Assembly (NCBI GenBank): GCA_005777315.1
Contig: SXMN01000045.1
Span: 1 to 35,309, forward strand
From: Verrucomicrobiales bacterium
Lineage (GTDB): Bacteria; Verrucomicrobiota; Verrucomicrobiia; Limisphaerales; F1-12-MAGs170
Length of the DNA: 35,309 nt
Direction: 5' to 3'
Part shown: piece by piece, positions 17,274 through 27,210 of the stretch
Layout: every line of letters starts with the position of its first letter
How positions within the stretch are numbered: position 1 is the first letter of the stretch
The notes under the pieces: generated by a model
The model's database searches: none
The model's input: the letters and a program-made list of their open reading frames with translations, nothing else
What the model was told of the DNA's origin: nothing
Program-made: the position numbers and the translations under genes

Positions 17274-18182
17274 ATGACCGTAGCAGCCCAAGATCAGGAA
17301 CCTCCAAGTCCTGCGGCGGGTGCGCGCCGAATAGAATCAGCCGAGACCGCCTTCGGGTGCGCACGTGATTTTCTCGAAAATCGATTCGTTTACGTCGTGA
17401 TCTCGCCTCGAGCACGAGGCCTGTCCATCGGCGTGAACATGAATCCAGATAAGCACTGCAGCTTCGATTGCCTGTATTGCGAGGTGAATCGAAATGAGCC
17501 GCCAGTCACAACGAAGCTGGATCTCGATGTTCTCGCCGATGAACTGGCACGAACGATCAGGCTGGTGCGGTCCGGCGAAATTCGATCTCGAACTCCGTAT
17601 AAAGATCTGCCCGAGGAGCTTCTGCAGTTGCGCCATCTTGCCTTGAGCGGAGACGGAGAGCCGACGATGAGCCCCGTGTTTGTGGAGGCAGTTCAGACGG
17701 TCATGCACGTCCGAGCCCGGAGCACCCCACCGTTCTTCAAAATTGTCCTGATCACCAATACAACCGGAATGGATCGCCCGGAGGTGCAACGAGGACTCAA
17801 ATACTTCACGCAACAGGATGAGGTCTGGGTCAAACTTGACGCAGGCACTCAGGCCTACATGGACAGAATCAACAAGGCAGGATCGGAGTGCGACATCCAA
17901 AGAATTCTTGCCAGCATCCTTTTTCTGGCAAAGCAACGCCCCGTCGTGGTGCAGAGTCTGTTTGCTTCCATTCGTGGCGAGAGTCCTTCGACGGAGGAAG
18001 TCGAGCAATACGCCCGGCGCCTGACTGAACTTCGAGACAAAGGCGCTCAGATCTCAATGGTTCAGATCTACTCCGCGACGCGACCCACACCGCATTCAGA
18101 TTGCGGCCATCTTCCCCTCCGAACACTTTCCTTCATCGCTCAAACTGTCCGGAAAACCGGCCTGCGAGCGGAGGTATTCTGA
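17274..18182 (+). CDS. Radical SAM protein (COG0731-like Fe-S oxidoreductase)
   Basis: A radical S-adenosylmethionine enzyme of 302 residues from the chosen ATG; a longer frame reaches back to 17181 inside the upstream gene, and its extra residues look like a shifted reading of that gene. The cluster motif N-P-D-K-H-C-S-F-D-C-L-Y-C-E-V holds the C-x3-C-x2-C that binds the [4Fe-4S] cluster. It is followed by L-A-L-S-G-D-G-E-P-T-M-S-P, the SAM-contacting GGE-like strand, and by L-I-T-N-T-T-G and E-V-W-V-K-L-D-A-G-T strands of the TIM barrel. The sequence style is that of COG0731 proteins, which include the TYW1-like relatives. The bacterial members have no assigned substrate, so the specific reaction is unknown. 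Confidence 0.88.
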   Translation: MTVAAQDQEPPSPAAGARRIESAETAFGCARDFLENRFVYVVISPRARGLSIGVNMNPDKHCSFDCLYCEVNRNEPPVTTKLDLDVLADELARTIRLVRSGEIRSRTPYKDLPEELLQLRHLALSGDGEPTMSPVFVEAVQTVMHVRARSTPPFFKIVLITNTTGMDRPEVQRGLKYFTQQDEVWVKLDAGTQAYMDRINKAGSECDIQRILASILFLAKQRPVVVQSLFASIRGESPSTEEVEQYARRLTELRDKGAQISMVQIYSATRPTPHSDCGHLPLRTLSFIAQTVRKTGLRAEVF

Positions 18183-18372
18183 ATTTTCCAAGCGATCAGA
18201 AAAAGGAAGCTCAACCATTTCTCTTCGCTTAAAATTCCGAACAAAATTGTCCCTCAGAACCTGCCAAAGCCCCCCAAAACACCAGAGTTGTCCTTGTCAA
18301 ACGTCACAGGCCGAGTAAATTCCCGCCTTAATAAGTGAATTTATGCATCGAAGCATGGGAGCCATCTCGAAT

Positions 18373-19527
18373 ATGAAACCAACCTTTATTGCCATCGCAT
18401 TAGGTCTCGCAGCCGTTGCCAACGTCGCTTGGGGGCAGGCATTGCCGCCCGCCACCGGACCTAAGATAGAATTCGAAAGCAAGGTCTTCGACTTTGGGAA
18501 GACATCTCAAGTGGAGAGCATCAGCGGTGTGTTCAAATTCAAGAACGTGGGAACGGAAGTATTGAAAATCACCGGAACCAAGCCCACTTGCGGCTGCACG
18601 ATCCCAGCCCTTAAGAAAGACACCCTTGAACCGGGGGAGTCGAGCGAAGTGGCATTCGTTTTGAACCTTGGAAAAACCAAGGCTCATATCGAGAAACAAA
18701 TCAAAATCACTTCAAACGACGCCTCCGCATCCGAGGTCGCGCTCACGATCAAGGGCGATTTCACTCCATTATACGATACGACTCCGACGACACTTTCTCC
18801 CACTATCGCACTCGGAAGCAAGTCAACCAACTTGTTCGTGACGCTGGCGCGAACCGACGGAAAACCGTTACGCATAGCGCGGATTGATGGATCAAAACCG
18901 TGGATCAAGGCAAAGGTCGATCCCAGCGCGAAACAGGACGATACTTCTGCCAAGATTCTTGTAGAGGTGGAATCCGATGGTGTCCCGAGGCGGTTCAATG
19001 AGTACGTTCAAATCTACGCTGGCGACGCGACCAACAGTCCGGTTTCCACCATATATGTTTACGGACGGATGCTGGGTGAGGTCGTCCTCTCGCCCGAGGC
19101 GCTTTACTGGAGCATCACAGATGTCGCCAAGGTAAAGACAGACATGCCCGAAGCGCAGATCACTCGCCGCCTTAACGTCACTTCAAGCAACGGGAAGGAA
19201 TTTACCATCACCAATGTGGTCTCCAGTCTGCCAGGCGTGAATGTCGAAGTAATTCCCAAAAACGGTGGGAAATCCTACGAAATAGTGGCGAAGCTCAAGG
19301 ACATAACTGAAAAGACCCTTTCGGGCAGCTTATCCTTCCAAACTTCGGTTGCGTCTCAGCCCAAAGTGGATGTGCCGATCCAGATTTACGTGTATCAGGC
19401 TCCGGCAAAAACCGCACCACTGGCACGCCCCGCGACAAACGCAGTCCTGCGACCAACCGCCAATGTTCTTCAGCGCACCGCCTCCCCGGCTTCGACCGCC
19501 ACGCCACCATTGCCGGTTGTCAAATGA
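18373..19527 (+). CDS. Exported DUF1573 protein
   Basis: An exported protein of 384 residues. I chose the ATG at 18373 because it directly opens a signal peptide (M-K-P-T-F-I-A-I-A-L-G-L-A-A-V-A, cleavage near WGQA) and follows GGGAG; in-frame ATGs at 18343 and 18355 are alternatives. The DUF1573 domain (about 30-130) is an Ig-like fold with the family sequence V-F-D-F-G-K then F-K-F-K-N-V-G and K-P-T-C-G-C-T, whose Cys-Gly-Cys is conserved. Later segments (about 130-350) repeat the same beta style more weakly. A Pro/Ala/Thr-rich tail ends the protein. It is the first gene of a three-gene operon and overlaps the rhodanese gene by ATGA. Its function is unknown; a periplasmic structural or redox partner role is inference. 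Confidence 0.85.
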   Translation: MKPTFIAIALGLAAVANVAWGQALPPATGPKIEFESKVFDFGKTSQVESISGVFKFKNVGTEVLKITGTKPTCGCTIPALKKDTLEPGESSEVAFVLNLGKTKAHIEKQIKITSNDASASEVALTIKGDFTPLYDTTPTTLSPTIALGSKSTNLFVTLARTDGKPLRIARIDGSKPWIKAKVDPSAKQDDTSAKILVEVESDGVPRRFNEYVQIYAGDATNSPVSTIYVYGRMLGEVVLSPEALYWSITDVAKVKTDMPEAQITRRLNVTSSNGKEFTITNVVSSLPGVNVEVIPKNGGKSYEIVAKLKDITEKTLSGSLSFQTSVASQPKVDVPIQIYVYQAPAKTAPLARPATNAVLRPTANVLQRTASPASTATPPLPVVK

Positions 19528-19988
19528 GGAAGTCGATTGAACGGGGTCTGATCATCGTCCTTGCGGGTATGGCGCTGGGCACGGTGGGAAATCTGGTTTC
19601 GCCAAAAGGAATCCCGTTCTTCACGCCTCCCAAGCAGATTCCCAAAGCCGACGAGTTTCTGTCACTCGACAAGGCTAAAAATTTTTGGGAGAGCGGCAGC
19701 TCGGTCTTCCTGGATGCGCGCGAACCAGAGGATTACAAGGCCGGGCACATTGGGAATGCGCTCAACCTTCCTGCGATGGCGTTTGAAAGGCATTTCGGCG
19801 AAGTCGCCCCAATTCTTTCCCCTGAGTCAAAGATTGTGGTCTATTGTGACGGAACGGAATGTGAGCTGAGCCACCGGCTCGCCAGCCAGCTCAAGCAAAC
19901 GGGCTATACCAACGTCCACATGCTCTTCAACGGGATGACTGCCTGGCGCGAAGCAGGCCTGCCCACTGCACAAGGAGGCACTCCATGA
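19524..19988 (+). CDS. Membrane-anchored rhodanese-like protein
   Basis: A 154-residue protein with an N-terminal hydrophobic segment (residues about 8-24, I-E-R-G-L-I-I-V-L-A-G-M-A-L-G) that should anchor it in the inner membrane or act as an uncleaved signal. One rhodanese domain follows: F-L-D-A-R-E-P-E-D-Y-K-A-G-H-I-G-N-A-L-N-L-P (CDC25-type CH2A motif), then V-V-Y-C-D-G-T-E-C, where the first Cys is the catalytic residue of a six-residue active-site loop, then the C-terminal M-T-A-W-R-E-A-G-L-P. Rhodaneses carry sulfur as a persulfide. It is joined by ATGA overlaps to the DUF1573 gene before it and the MauE-like gene after it, which suggests a shared periplasmic sulfur or thiol redox task. 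Confidence 0.9.
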   Translation: MRKSIERGLIIVLAGMALGTVGNLVSPKGIPFFTPPKQIPKADEFLSLDKAKNFWESGSSVFLDAREPEDYKAGHIGNALNLPAMAFERHFGEVAPILSPESKIVVYCDGTECELSHRLASQLKQTGYTNVHMLFNGMTAWREAGLPTAQGGTP

Positions 19989-20413
19989 AACTGCCGCACT
20001 TCCTGCGCGACAGCCCGGCGAACTGGATTCTACGTATTTTGGTAGGCGGCGCTTTTATTGTGGCCGGGGTTTTGAAGATAGCATCCCCGGACAAGTTCGC
20101 TGGAGATATAAGCAATTATCGACTGGTTCCCCACATTTTCATCAATCTCGTCGCGATTCTTCTACCCTGGGTCGAAGTCATTGCCGGGTTGGTCGTATTA
20201 ACCGGACCTTGGGTGCGGGCTGGCGCTGCCGTCATCCTGGCGATGACGGTGATGTTTTTCACTGCCATCACATCGGCTCTCGCCCGTGGGCTGAACATCG
20301 AGTGCGGATGCTTCGGGACGGTGGGAGGCAAACACATCGGCCTCGTAAACCTCGCAATCGACTCAGCCTTGCTCTGCCTGTCCGCGTTGCTTGTCAGACG
20401 AAGCAAGGATTGA
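19985..20413 (+). CDS. DoxX/MauE-family membrane protein
   Basis: A 142-residue membrane protein with about four transmembrane segments. The first runs from W-I-L-R-I-L-V-G-G-A-F-I-V-A-G with K-I-A-S-P directly after, the typical DoxX/MauE start. A central L-L-P-W-V-E-V-I-A-G-L segment is also typical of MauE. Between the last two helices lies I-E-C-G-C-F-G, the Cys-Gly-Cys-Phe-Gly motif of MauE-like proteins. MauE is needed for disulfide formation in methylamine dehydrogenase, and related proteins appear with thioredoxins, so a thiol redox function fits the rhodanese neighbour. The start overlaps the rhodanese stop as ATGA. Confidence 0.87.
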   Translation: MKLPHFLRDSPANWILRILVGGAFIVAGVLKIASPDKFAGDISNYRLVPHIFINLVAILLPWVEVIAGLVVLTGPWVRAGAAVILAMTVMFFTAITSALARGLNIECGCFGTVGGKHIGLVNLAIDSALLCLSALLVRRSKD

Positions 20414-20439
20414 TGTATGACGGTCCTGTTTGGTTTGAC

Positions 20440-20454
20440 GACTGCCGGGCAGTC
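20440..20454. terminator. Short hairpin between converging genes
   Basis: GACTGCC (20440-20446) and GGCAGTC (20448-20454) form a tight inverted repeat in the 76-bp gap between the MauE-like gene and the converging thioredoxin/PDZ gene. No T run follows, so it is only a candidate bidirectional terminator. Confidence 0.3.
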
Positions 20455-20489
20455 ACCGATTGATCAAGGGCTGGCTCGTAATTCAGCCA

Positions 20490-21869
20490 CTACTGCATGG
20501 GCAGCATCAGCTCGACCCGTTCGTTGCCTCTAAGCACTGTGGCTTTAACCATCGCGCCCGGCTGGTACACCTTGAGCAAACGCCCGATCAATTCACTCTC
20601 GCTTTGACGCGCCGATGACCCGTCGATCTCGACAATCACATCCTCTTTCTTGAAACCGGCCTGTTTCGCGGCGGCATGTTCGCCGTACTCGCCAACATGC
20701 TTGGCAAACAAAGCAAGCTTGTCCTTCTTCAATCCACGCCGGGCACGTTCTTCATCAGAAAGTTCCTCAAGCAACAGACCGCCAAGAGCCATGGCGCGCA
20801 TTCCCCATGTTCCAACTCGCCGTGAAATGTCTGATTGATACCGCCAACCTTCTGGAAGCGCGAGGGTCTTGGTCGATGATTTGCCACTCCGTCGGATGAC
20901 AGCCTTGATGGCAGCGTTGTCAGGCGTTTGGTGCAAAGCCCAACTCACGTCAGCAATCGAGACGAGCGGTTGCCCATCCAGACTGACGATGTCGTCACCC
21001 GCACGCAGGCCTGCCTTGTAGGCGACAGTTCCTTTAGCCACAGCCTTGATTCTGGCGACGTGATCCAACGCAAGCTCCAACCCTATCGTTTCAGGCGGGG
21101 GAAAAGGATAAACAAGGTTCGATGGGATGCGTTCTTTGCGATCACGATGCACCGTGCGCATGGCGTCGCCGATCTGGTGACAATGTACACAGCTTGCGAC
21201 GATCTTGCCTTCCCAGTCCAGATTTCGAGTGTATTTGCCCTGGATGGTCGGCATTTCCACAGGCGTCTTGAACGGTGTCGGGCGGGATTGTTTGCCCATC
21301 AGTGACGCTTTGTTAGCCGGATAGCTTTTGTGAATTGCCAGCGCAGTCTCCAGCGTCCTGCGAAACCCTTCCGTGGCTTCTTCCCTGGGATCTTTCTGGT
21401 GAGTCCATGAACCGTAACGTCCATAGAGCGTGCCATCGCCATTAAAGATCATCGTCGTGAACGAGAGGTCGAAATCAAATTGGAATCGCGACAAATCCAA
21501 CGCATTGGCATTGATCACCCTCACACAAACGAACTTGTCCAGCACCGGAGATAACTCCGTATTCTCCAACAACACTTTCGCGTCTATGCCGGCACATGCC
21601 AGACACGGAATGCATCGCAACACGACCAACAACGGCTTGCCGCTTTTTTTGGCTTCTGCGAATCCACGTTCATAATCGTTGTAAATCCAGAAGCGCTTGG
21701 TATTGTCCACCTGATCGTATTCCTTCTTGCCCATCTTCTGAACGTGCAGATCCCCCATGATCAGATGCCCGCGGTTTCCGTGGCGCACGGCCATGGAACG
21801 AACAGCGACGGATGGCCCCACAACACCGGAATAATCATTGGTCGCCAGGTTCGCCTCCATGTAGAGCAT
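20490..21869 (-). CDS. Thioredoxin-like / CxxCH / double-PDZ protein fused to a pseudopilin tail
   Basis: From about 21695 downward the frame encodes a protein with a thioredoxin-like domain (F-W-I-Y-N-D-Y-E-R-G then L-V-V-L-R-C-I-P-C-L-A-C), a C-V-H-C-H haem-c motif, and two PDZ domains (K-G-T-V-A-Y-K-A-G-L-R-A-G-D and A-A-K-Q-A-G-F-K-K-E-D), ending M-L-P-M-Q. A haem c site needs export, yet no signal peptide precedes it. Instead the first about 60 residues (E-A-N-L-A-T-N-D-Y-S-G-V-V-G-P, R-H-G-N-R-G-H-L-I-M-G-D-L-H-V, T-K-R-F-W) are the C-terminal part of the adjacent pseudopilin. Upstream the same frame continues through a TAA at 21891-21893 into that gene. The ATG at 21869 is chosen because GGAG lies 12 bases before it; a TTG at 21887 is the maximal start. 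The product may be non-functional if not exported. Confidence 0.75.
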   Translation of the reverse strand: MLYMEANLATNDYSGVVGPSVAVRSMAVRHGNRGHLIMGDLHVQKMGKKEYDQVDNTKRFWIYNDYERGFAEAKKSGKPLLVVLRCIPCLACAGIDAKVLLENTELSPVLDKFVCVRVINANALDLSRFQFDFDLSFTTMIFNGDGTLYGRYGSWTHQKDPREEATEGFRRTLETALAIHKSYPANKASLMGKQSRPTPFKTPVEMPTIQGKYTRNLDWEGKIVASCVHCHQIGDAMRTVHRDRKERIPSNLVYPFPPPETIGLELALDHVARIKAVAKGTVAYKAGLRAGDDIVSLDGQPLVSIADVSWALHQTPDNAAIKAVIRRSGKSSTKTLALPEGWRYQSDISRRVGTWGMRAMALGGLLLEELSDEERARRGLKKDKLALFAKHVGEYGEHAAAKQAGFKKEDVIVEIDGSSARQSESELIGRLLKVYQPGAMVKATVLRGNERVELMLPMQ

Positions 21870-21890
21870 CGTGCGGGATGGCTCCAAAAA

Positions 21891-22361
21891 TTAGGATATA
21901 TCCGTCGCATGGCAGATGCCGCAATTCATTGCGTAGCTGAAATCGCGCTTGCGATTGACGAACCCAAATCCACCCGTCTGCGCCGGCGTTCCTGGAGCGC
22001 GGCGTTTCGAGGAGAGCTGGATCTTGTCTGTCGGGCAAAGGTAAACATCCTTGTTGTGCAGGTATGGATACACCGTGCCAGATGTCAGCCCCAGGCCCGA
22101 GCGCGAGTAAAGCCAGTTGCGGAAGGATGGCAGATGCCCGTTGAAGTCCATCGAGTATGTCATCGAGGCGATCCCGAGCTGTCGGAGATTGCTCGTGCAG
22201 ACGGCTGTGCGCCCCGATTCCCGAGCTTTGCTCAAAGCCGGGAGCAACATCCCGGCAAGGATCCCGATGATGGCAATCACCACCAATAATTCGATGAGCG
22301 TAAAGGCCCACACACTCGCAGCTCTCAATTTCTGTCCGTAATTGAATGTTTCGGTTTGCAT
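21891..22361 (-). CDS. G-type pseudopilin, cut by an in-frame TAA
   Basis: A 156-residue reading frame that begins a prepilin-like protein. Residues 19-45 contain the class III signal: [24 protein letters not shown], with processing expected just before Phe20 and Glu5 of the mature form present. The globular part shows the Verrucomicrobiota pseudopilin style: [26 protein letters not shown], and D-F-S-Y-A-M-N-C-G. The frame stops at TAA (21891-21893) and then runs on in the same frame with F-L-E-P-S-R-T-M-L-Y-M-E, the expected continuation of this pilin type. So the TAA looks like a nonsense change (or a read error). Beyond the pilin tail the frame enters the thioredoxin/PDZ protein. Confidence 0.85.
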   Translation of the reverse strand: MQTETFNYGQKLRAASVWAFTLIELLVVIAIIGILAGMLLPALSKARESGRTAVCTSNLRQLGIASMTYSMDFNGHLPSFRNWLYSRSGLGLTSGTVYPYLHNKDVYLCPTDKIQLSSKRRAPGTPAQTGGFGFVNRKRDFSYAMNCGICHATDIS

Positions 22362-22393
22362 AGTCTTGGGCTGCTGAAGTGGGAGCCATCGGC

Positions 22394-25300
22394 TTACCGA
22401 TACATGGCATGTTGAGCGTCTCCGCGTGAGAGCAGGTATGCCAGCAGATCCTGGATCTCATCTTCATTGAGCGAGTTCAACAGCCCCTCCGGCATCATGG
22501 AAACTTTCGATGGCTCGATGGACTGGATGTCCGAACGACGCACGCTGGTCATGCGACCTGGATCAAACATGTCTTCGACGATTTGCACGTTGGCTCCGCT
22601 GAGATTGGCGACTCGGCCGCTGACGGTTTCGCCGTCCTTCTTGCGAACGTTGATCGCTTCGTACTGATCGCTGATGACCTTGCTGGGTTCGACAATGGAT
22701 TCGAGCAGATCGCTCACGCTGAAACGTCCCACGACGCCCGTGAGTTCCGGCCCAACCGAGCCGCCTTCATTGACAAAGCGGTGACAGGCCGCGCAGGCCA
22801 CCGCGCCGTAAAGCTGACGGCCACGTTCAAAATTGCGTTTGCCTTTCACGCCCGCTTCCACAGCGGGTACCAACTCGCCAAGCTTCCATTCTTTGACCAT
22901 GGCGCGGGCGCTCAAAGCGTCGCGGGGTGATTTGCGATCGACACGCGCCTCCAGCACCGGCTTGAGCGCGGTCTTCTCATCATCGGTGAGCAATTCAACC
23001 GCATTGCCTTTCGCACGGCGCAACGAACTGGCAAACGTGTTCCCTCCGCGAAAATTCTCCGCCGTGATGAACCAGCGGAAGTACTCCTCGCGCAATGCTG
23101 GAGTCCAGCCGCTCTTGAGCGAACGCAACGCGACCGCCAGATCAATGTGCTCTTCCTGTGTCGGAGCAACGCGCAGGGCGGCGATGACCTTCATCGCCGC
23201 AGTCGGGGCTTCAAGATAGATGAGCAGGCGGGCCAGCAGGGCGTCCACTTCAGATCGCTTGGCCGGGAACAAACGGTCGAACTTTGCGATCAACTGCTGC
23301 CGTACCTCATCGTCCGGTTTGCCGAGCCGGATGAAAACCAGTGAATAAGCCCGCAGAAGATCGACGCGATCACTTTGGTTCAAACCCGCCCAGTCAATGT
23401 TGTCGAGTGCGGAGAGCATCCGTGTCCGCAAACCGGGATCCGGCGCGGGATCGGAATCTTTCCGATGAATCCCGTCTTTGCCGCTGACTCGAGCCAGCGC
23501 CACAATGGCGGCGATGGCTTTGCGTCCGTCCTTTTCAGCGAGTGCCTTGTCGCGCCACTGTGATGCGTCCTGCCACTCAATTGCAGTGCGCGCGGCGAAA
23601 CGGATTGCCCGGTCCTGATCTGAGAGATACGGCCAGACAGTTTCAATCGCGGCGGGATCTTTCCTGCCGTGGAAAGCCTCGAGTTTGTGGCGCAAGTCGC
23701 GCCGGGCTTGAAGGCGAGTGTCCGGCTGGTTGGGCGCGATTGACTCATTGCCGGCGTACGTGACCCGGTAGAGTGCCGATTGAGCCCCACGTCCGCCGAC
23801 CGCGAGGAGCATCGAACCATCGACAGGATTGATGATGAAGTCTGTGACCGGAAACGGCTGGCCGCCGATGAAGTCTTCCACTTCGCCGGTGTAGCTCGCA
23901 CCGTCTGGCGAGAGATGGACTGCCCGGACTTTTCCAAAACTCCAGTCCGCCAGATAGAGCGCATCCTGATACTTCGCGGGAAACTTTGCTCCGTAGCCGA
24001 ATGTAATGCCCGTTGGCGAACCCGGCCCGATGTTCACCACTGCACCGAAACTGTCGAGGTAGTGGTCCGGCCACTTTTGGTTGCCATTACGGAAACCGAA
24101 TTCTGCCCCGCTAATGACATGATTGACGCGGGTCGGGCGATACCACGGCTCGCCAATGTCCCATTCCATGTCGGCGTCGTATGTGAAAAGTTCGCCGACA
24201 TTGTTGAACGCAATGTCGAATTCGTTCCGCAACCCCATCGCGATCAGTTCCCACTTCTTGCCGTCAGGATCCATCCGCGAGATGTAGCCTTGGGGCGCGT
24301 ACGATTCGTCCATGAAACCAGTCGGCAGGCGTGGCAACAATTCATCCTCACCCCAGACATAAGGCACGCGGGATGAATCCATCTCGGTCAACGAACTCGA
24401 ATTACCGATGACCACGTAGATGGATTTGCCATCGGGCGACGGCACGAGCGAATGCAGGCCATGCTCGCCGCTGGCCTGGACCTGGCGCAGCAACTCAACC
24501 TTGTCGAGCTTGTCGTCTCCATTGGTGTCCCGCACACGATAGACGCCGTGCGGGCGACTGCCCTCGTTCACCGCCACGTAAAGGCTGTCAAACGCCCATA
24601 GCAAACCATGCGCGAAACCGATCTCGAGATCTATCTTCTCGGCCTTGACGGCTTCGCCGCTCGCCTGGGGCAGTGTGACACGATGCAGCGAGCCGTTTTG
24701 GTCGCACACAATCAAGCGGCCTTTGGGATCGAGGCACATCGCGACCCAGGAGCCTTCGGTCTCCTTTGGCACCGTGTAGAGCATCTCGATTTTGAAATCC
24801 TTCGCGACCTTGATGTTCGAGCCACCAACCACATCCGGCGTGCCGAGAAACTTGATGCGAATATTTTTGCACTGAACGGTCATTGGCTCGCCTGCGTGGA
24901 GTTGCAACGCGAGAATGCCGGACGCGAGCCGCTTGCCTTCGGTGTCGTCGATGACCCCGACCGTCTGCCTACCGTTGATGAAATGCTGGAGGCGGTTGCC
25001 CTGCGCGATGATGACGTATTCGTTCCAGTCGTTCGGTTTGATCTTCGCTTGAATGTCGGCGGACTTACCGAGTGAGCCGGTGACGGTCTTCTTGCCGTCC
25101 ACACTCCAACTCACCAACTCACCGCGCTGCGCCAGGGTGCCGCGTCCGCCGGCGCCACCCGCTTCATCGTGAAGATTACCCGTGTGCGTGCCGCCCGTTT
25201 CGATGTCGGCCTGGTAACCCGCCACGACGAAATTGCCAAGATCCTTGCTGCGATACTGCATGCCGGAATTGGCGGAACCGGCGGTGTTATCCGCCACGAT

Positions 25301-26308
25301 GCGATAGGAAAAACGCAATTCGAAATCGTCGACGATCAGGTTCGTCCCACCGGCTCTGGCAAAGAGAAAATTGTTTCCCTTCGCCGGATTGTCCTTGGTC
25401 GAGATGCCCGTGATCGCACCATCCTTGACCGACCAATGTTCCGGTCGTCCCGCCCAGCCGGTGAGATCCTGACCGTTGAACAGTTTTTTGAAACCCAGCT
25501 CGGGCACGAAGACGTTCGGTGTGCGACCCGCGACGAGTGCATCGACGATTTCCTTCGCGTCCGCCGGTAAGGCAACTTTGGTGGAGCCGATGTCCGCGAT
25601 GACGGTCGTGGTGGTGCGACTCTGCTTCTCAGTGTTTCCAAACACCTCTCGTGTGCCAGTCACCGTGACGGCGTATTGCACAAGCACGCCGTCCTTGATG
25701 GCGAACGAGACGGTGCCTTTCGCATCCCTGAGCGCCGGTGCCCCATCGCCACGCCCACCGCGGCCTCCACGACCACCTCCGGGCCCTCCGGCATTCAGGA
25801 GTTCGGTCACTGCTTCAACGCTCAACTCCGCGGTCACAGTTTCGCCGTCTTGCTTGAAACTTGATGCCTTGCCAAGCAGCTCCTCAACTTGGGTGACGGG
25901 CATCTTGAAATCAGTGATCGCGCCGCGACTGAATCCACCGCCACCGCCCGGCCCGCCGCCTCGTCCACCCACCGGTGAGCGCTCCGCCGCCTGCTCCATC
26001 GTCATCCAGTTTCCGTCGAGGACTACCGCCGCTTCATCCGCCTTGCGGGCAAACTCGACGCTGCTGTTAGGCGAGGTGGACGACACCCAGATGTAGCCGT
26101 CCTTTTCGATCTGGCCGGACGTGGCTGTGTTGCCGCCGCCGAATGGTCCGCCGCCTTCCGTTCGTGCGGTGGTCTTCCACCGGAAACTGGACTGGCTGGC
26201 AAGTCTTTTGGCTGCATCTGATATGGAAGCTTTCAATTCGGCGTCGTCGGCGTGGATGGCGGCATTTCCGAACAACAGCCAACATAGAATGATGGAGATG
26301 GATTTCAT
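22394..26308 (-). CDS. Secreted DUF1080 / beta-propeller / PVC-type cytochrome c fusion
   Basis: I start at 26308, where [13 protein letters not shown] opens a signal peptide (cleavage near HADD); the frame is open to 26533. The product has 1304 residues. An N-terminal domain of unclear family (about 20-270) contains two Gly/Arg tracts. A DUF1080 (3-keto-disaccharide hydrolase-like) domain follows at about 275-495 ([23 protein letters not shown]). A PVC dehydrogenase-like beta-propeller runs to about 850 ([14 protein letters not shown]), then a helical HEAT-like region to about 1150. The PVC haem domain ends the protein: [21 protein letters not shown], and a second conserved strand set to the end. 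Such proteins are thought to oxidise or bind sugars with electrons passed to haem c; that use here is inference. Confidence 0.9.
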   Translation of the reverse strand: MKSISIILCWLLFGNAAIHADDAELKASISDAAKRLASQSSFRWKTTARTEGGGPFGGGNTATSGQIEKDGYIWVSSTSPNSSVEFARKADEAAVVLDGNWMTMEQAAERSPVGGRGGGPGGGGGFSRGAITDFKMPVTQVEELLGKASSFKQDGETVTAELSVEAVTELLNAGGPGGGRGGRGGRGDGAPALRDAKGTVSFAIKDGVLVQYAVTVTGTREVFGNTEKQSRTTTTVIADIGSTKVALPADAKEIVDALVAGRTPNVFVPELGFKKLFNGQDLTGWAGRPEHWSVKDGAITGISTKDNPAKGNNFLFARAGGTNLIVDDFELRFSYRIVADNTAGSANSGMQYRSKDLGNFVVAGYQADIETGGTHTGNLHDEAGGAGGRGTLAQRGELVSWSVDGKKTVTGSLGKSADIQAKIKPNDWNEYVIIAQGNRLQHFINGRQTVGVIDDTEGKRLASGILALQLHAGEPMTVQCKNIRIKFLGTPDVVGGSNIKVAKDFKIEMLYTVPKETEGSWVAMCLDPKGRLIVCDQNGSLHRVTLPQASGEAVKAEKIDLEIGFAHGLLWAFDSLYVAVNEGSRPHGVYRVRDTNGDDKLDKVELLRQVQASGEHGLHSLVPSPDGKSIYVVIGNSSSLTEMDSSRVPYVWGEDELLPRLPTGFMDESYAPQGYISRMDPDGKKWELIAMGLRNEFDIAFNNVGELFTYDADMEWDIGEPWYRPTRVNHVISGAEFGFRNGNQKWPDHYLDSFGAVVNIGPGSPTGITFGYGAKFPAKYQDALYLADWSFGKVRAVHLSPDGASYTGEVEDFIGGQPFPVTDFIINPVDGSMLLAVGGRGAQSALYRVTYAGNESIAPNQPDTRLQARRDLRHKLEAFHGRKDPAAIETVWPYLSDQDRAIRFAARTAIEWQDASQWRDKALAEKDGRKAIAAIVALARVSGKDGIHRKDSDPAPDPGLRTRMLSALDNIDWAGLNQSDRVDLLRAYSLVFIRLGKPDDEVRQQLIAKFDRLFPAKRSEVDALLARLLIYLEAPTAAMKVIAALRVAPTQEEHIDLAVALRSLKSGWTPALREEYFRWFITAENFRGGNTFASSLRRAKGNAVELLTDDEKTALKPVLEARVDRKSPRDALSARAMVKEWKLGELVPAVEAGVKGKRNFERGRQLYGAVACAACHRFVNEGGSVGPELTGVVGRFSVSDLLESIVEPSKVISDQYEAINVRKKDGETVSGRVANLSGANVQIVEDMFDPGRMTSVRRSDIQSIEPSKVSMMPEGLLNSLNEDEIQDLLAYLLSRGDAQHAMYR

Positions 26309-26560
26309 GCGGTGAACGATTGGAGTGGACGGTTGCTTGATTTTCGAACTGCGGAACTGCGACTTCATGGACGACCCCGCAGGCAATGACAGCCAGCGAC
26401 GGCGAATGGCGTGAATGGAGTTCATGGTTTGGTTCGTGCGGGATTCGCTGATTAGTAGTTGATTGTGACAGTGCGGCAACAGGTCATTCCCAGTTCGATC
26501 CGGTTTTGCTCCGAGGTGTTCTATGATGCGCAAGAGTCTTGTCGCGGGTGATTAACGCGA

Positions 26561-27070
26561 CTATTGCGGTAGAGGCGCACCAGGTCCACCGCCGGGTCCG
26601 CGACCGCCAAAGCCTCTACCACCTCCGCCGCCACCGCCACGTCCACCGCGACCGCTCGCTGTGGCGACGAGCCGGGCAATTGCGTCCGCACTCAACTTTG
26701 TTTCTGACGCTTGAGTCCTGGCGAAAAGCGCTGACGCTTTCGTTGCCCATGCTTCACGCGCTTTCGCGAGAGTCTGGTTTGCTGCGCTGATTTTTGCATC
26801 GTCCTTGGGTGTGCTGAAGGCAGCCACGACCAGATTCGAGTTCGCCACCGTCACCGCCGTGTTTTCCGCCGCAAGTTCCGCGTTGATTTTCTCCACCAGC
26901 GCCTGTTGTTCCGGCGGCAAGGCTGGACCAAAGAATCCTCCTCTGCCACCGCCACCGGCGCGACCACCCGGGCCACCCGGTTCGCCAGGAGCCGGTTGAG
27001 CCAAAAGGGAAACGCTGGTCACCAACAGCAAGGCTGCTGCGGTCAATTTGATGGAATCTAGGTATTTCAT
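26561..27070 (-). CDS. Small secreted helical protein with Gly/Arg-rich ends
   Basis: The ATG at 27070 gives a signal peptide (K-L-T-A-A-A-L-L-L-V-T-S-V, cleavage near LLAQP) and a 169-residue product; a longer frame to 27202 adds residues without signal character. After a Gly-rich stretch (about 29-47), a helical section of about 90 residues begins L-P-P-E-Q-Q-A-L-V, close to the L-T-x-x-Q style of Spy/CpxP-type periplasmic proteins, and ends I-A-R-L-V-A-T-A. The last 30 residues are almost only Gly and Arg with some Pro. The helical section matches one inserted in the TIM-barrel protein further along the strand. Function unknown; it lies between the cytochrome and the EF-hand DUF1080 protein. 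Confidence 0.8.
   Translation of the reverse strand: MKYLDSIKLTAAALLLVTSVSLLAQPAPGEPGGPGGRAGGGGRGGFFGPALPPEQQALVEKINAELAAENTAVTVANSNLVVAAFSTPKDDAKISAANQTLAKAREAWATKASALFARTQASETKLSADAIARLVATASGRGGRGGGGGGGRGFGGRGPGGGPGAPLPQ
26651..26926 (-). repeat. Shared helical module, copy 1
   Basis: Codons 49-140 of the small secreted protein. The protein sequence aligns without long gaps to the copy at 33763-34125: both begin L-x-P-x-Q-Q-x-x-V, share A-x-F-S-x-P and L-A-K-x-R, and end in L-V-x-x-A-(S/T)-G followed by R-G-G-R-G. The similarity is at protein level. Confidence 0.7.
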
Positions 27071-27210
27071 TTTAGTTTTGAGTCTGAGGATTGTGAATTT
27101 GAGTTTTATCGGAGCAGGAGTGAGGAAACAGCGCCATACATCCGGTCTTGTCTGGCTTTTCGTCGTTGTCCACAGGTGGAATTTGCGGATGGCATTCTGC
27201 AAATGTCGGG

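Noticed and set aside
26309..26533. N-terminal extension of the cytochrome fusion to the far upstream ATG
   Set aside because: The signal peptide begins at 26308; the added 75 residues have no export character and would bury it.
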